Source: Rhodospirillales bacterium
GTDB lineage: Bacteria; Pseudomonadota; Alphaproteobacteria; Rhodospirillales; JADHTD01
Direction: 5' to 3'
Length of the DNA stretch: 6,705 bases
Assembly: GCA_016776525.1 (NCBI GenBank)
Contig: JADHTD010000152.1
Span: forward strand, 1-6,705
Position 1 is the first letter of the stretch. Each line of letters opens with the position of its first letter. Of the stretch, positions 5,936 through 6,705 are shown in pieces. Under the pieces are notes generated by a model. The model saw only the letters and a list, made by a program, of their open reading frames with translations. It was not told the origin of the DNA and did not search any database. A program made the position numbers and the translations under genes.

Positions 5936-6705
5936 CAGCTACCCTTCCCGATAAATTTCATAATGTGCCCGCCGAGTTGAGTTAACGGCAGAATGGCGCT
6001 GCAAATACCAGCCGTCGCCACCGCACCCGGCATCCCCCAAACAACACTGGAAGCTTCATCCTGGGCGATGAGTGTGCCACCGGCTTCAATAACTACCTTG
6101 CCGCCGTCTAGGCCGTCGTTTCCCATGCCAGTCAATATCGCTGTCAGAACTCGGGCCCCGAACACTTTGACCACGCTTTTTAGCATTGGATCAACCGCCG
6201 GGCGGCAGAAATTAACTGGCGGATCCTGGTTCATCCTTAAGCAAGGCCCATTTGACGATTCAATGACTTCCATATGGTAATCGCCGGGCGCTATGTAGGC
6301 CTGATTAGGTTTCAGCACCTCTCCTTCCTCGGCTTCAGTGCAGGTCCAGTCCGTTGCCTTGGTAATATGTTCGGACAAAATCCGGGTAAAGGTAGGCGGC
6401 ATATGCTGGGTAATGACGACCGGGACACCAATGGTCGGTTTCAGACCCTTGAACAACTCCAAAAGGGCCTGCGGGCCCCCGGTGGACGATCCGATGGCGA
6501 GAATTTTCGGCGACTGAGCATTGGTCGACGGGCGCAGCGTAACCGGCTTGGAATAAAGCGAAGCCGATGTATCGGGTTTCACCGGAGCACCTGTCGGAGC
6601 CTGGATCGTACGGGTCGTGGTCTTCGGCAGAGGCCGGCCGGCATCGCGCCTGGCTGTGGCGCCAAGGATCTTGATTTTTTCCAGCAGATCCTGGCGGAAA
6701 TTGCT
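5935..6705 (-). CDS. cheB: CheB, receptor methylesterase/deamidase (N-terminal receiver outside window)
   Basis: The frame is open to the right edge, so this is the C-terminal 256 residues of CheB. Visible residues 1-15 (SNFRQDLLEKIKILG) are the end of the receiver-linker helix. Then come a Pro/Thr/Lys-rich linker (~16-65) and the methylesterase domain from PKILAIGSSTGG. The catalytic triad of the family is intact: Ser in GSSTGG (codon 6484-6486), His in TQHMP (6403-6405) and Asp in MGNDG (6115-6117). CheB removes methyl groups that CheR adds and is activated by phosphorylation of the missing receiver domain, by CheA. A GTG at 6582 is an internal Val codon, not a start. The stop overlaps the cheR start, so the two are translationally coupled. 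Confidence 0.96.
   Translation of the reverse strand, partial: SNFRQDLLEKIKILGATARRDAGRPLPKTTTRTIQAPTGAPVKPDTSASLYSKPVTLRPSTNAQSPKILAIGSSTGGPQALLELFKGLKPTIGVPVVITQHMPPTFTRILSEHITKATDWTCTEAEEGEVLKPNQAYIAPGDYHMEVIESSNGPCLRMNQDPPVNFCRPAVDPMLKSVVKVFGARVLTAILTGMGNDGLDGGKVVIEAGGTLIAQDEASSVVWGMPGAVATAGICSAILPLTQLGGHIMKFIGKGS
5942..5949 (-). promoter_or_regulatory. Strong cheR ribosome binding site inside cheB
   Basis: GGGAAGGG on the minus strand lies six bases before the cheR ATG, within the last codons of cheB (Gly-Lys-Gly-Ser). Together with the TGATG overlap it indicates coupled and balanced translation of the two enzymes. Confidence 0.75.

Noticed and set aside
6580..6582. GTG as the start of a stand-alone CheB methylesterase
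   Set aside because: The frame continues upstream to the window edge through a typical CheB linker helix, so this is an internal Val codon.

Overview
This GC-rich window looks like a chromosomal flagellar and chemotaxis locus of an alphaproteobacterium. A CtrA-type response regulator sits between flagellar export genes (fliI, fliJ) and chemotaxis adaptation genes (cheB, cheR). That gene mix and the sequence style suggest the Rhodospirillales/Magnetospirillum-like group. The taxonomic call is an inference from gene content, not from a marker search.

Layout, left to right. Bases 1-1581 (+) hold the 3' part of a large FliK-like protein that is rich in Ala, Pro, Gly and Thr. It has a C-terminal domain resembling the hook-length-control fold and enters the window already open. 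Bases 1596-1994 (+) hold a small protein that closely follows and is probably co-transcribed. It has no standard flagellar identity, but its core resembles a degenerate QueF/T-fold enzyme without the catalytic residues. This pair converges on fliJ (2016-2438, -) and fliI (2457-4187, -), the export chaperone/stalk protein and the export ATPase. FliI carries an unusual Pro/Glu/Ala-rich C-terminal tail of about 135 residues and starts at TTG. A divergent gap of about 206 bp separates fliI from ctrA (4394-5101, +). The gap contains a perfect 18-bp palindrome built on GTTAAC, a TTAA-rich region and one GANTC site. ctrA converges on cheR (5120-5935, -), which is translationally coupled to cheB (5935-6705, -). 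cheB is cut by the right window edge, so its receiver domain lies outside.

Working together: CheB and CheR set the methylation state of chemoreceptors. FliI and FliJ energise and organise flagellar type III export. The FliK-like protein probably acts in hook/rod export control. CtrA is the likely transcriptional regulator linking motility genes to the cell programme. No mobile elements, RNA genes or CRISPR arrays were seen. The least explained parts are the QueF-like small protein, the FliI tail and the ctrA upstream region.
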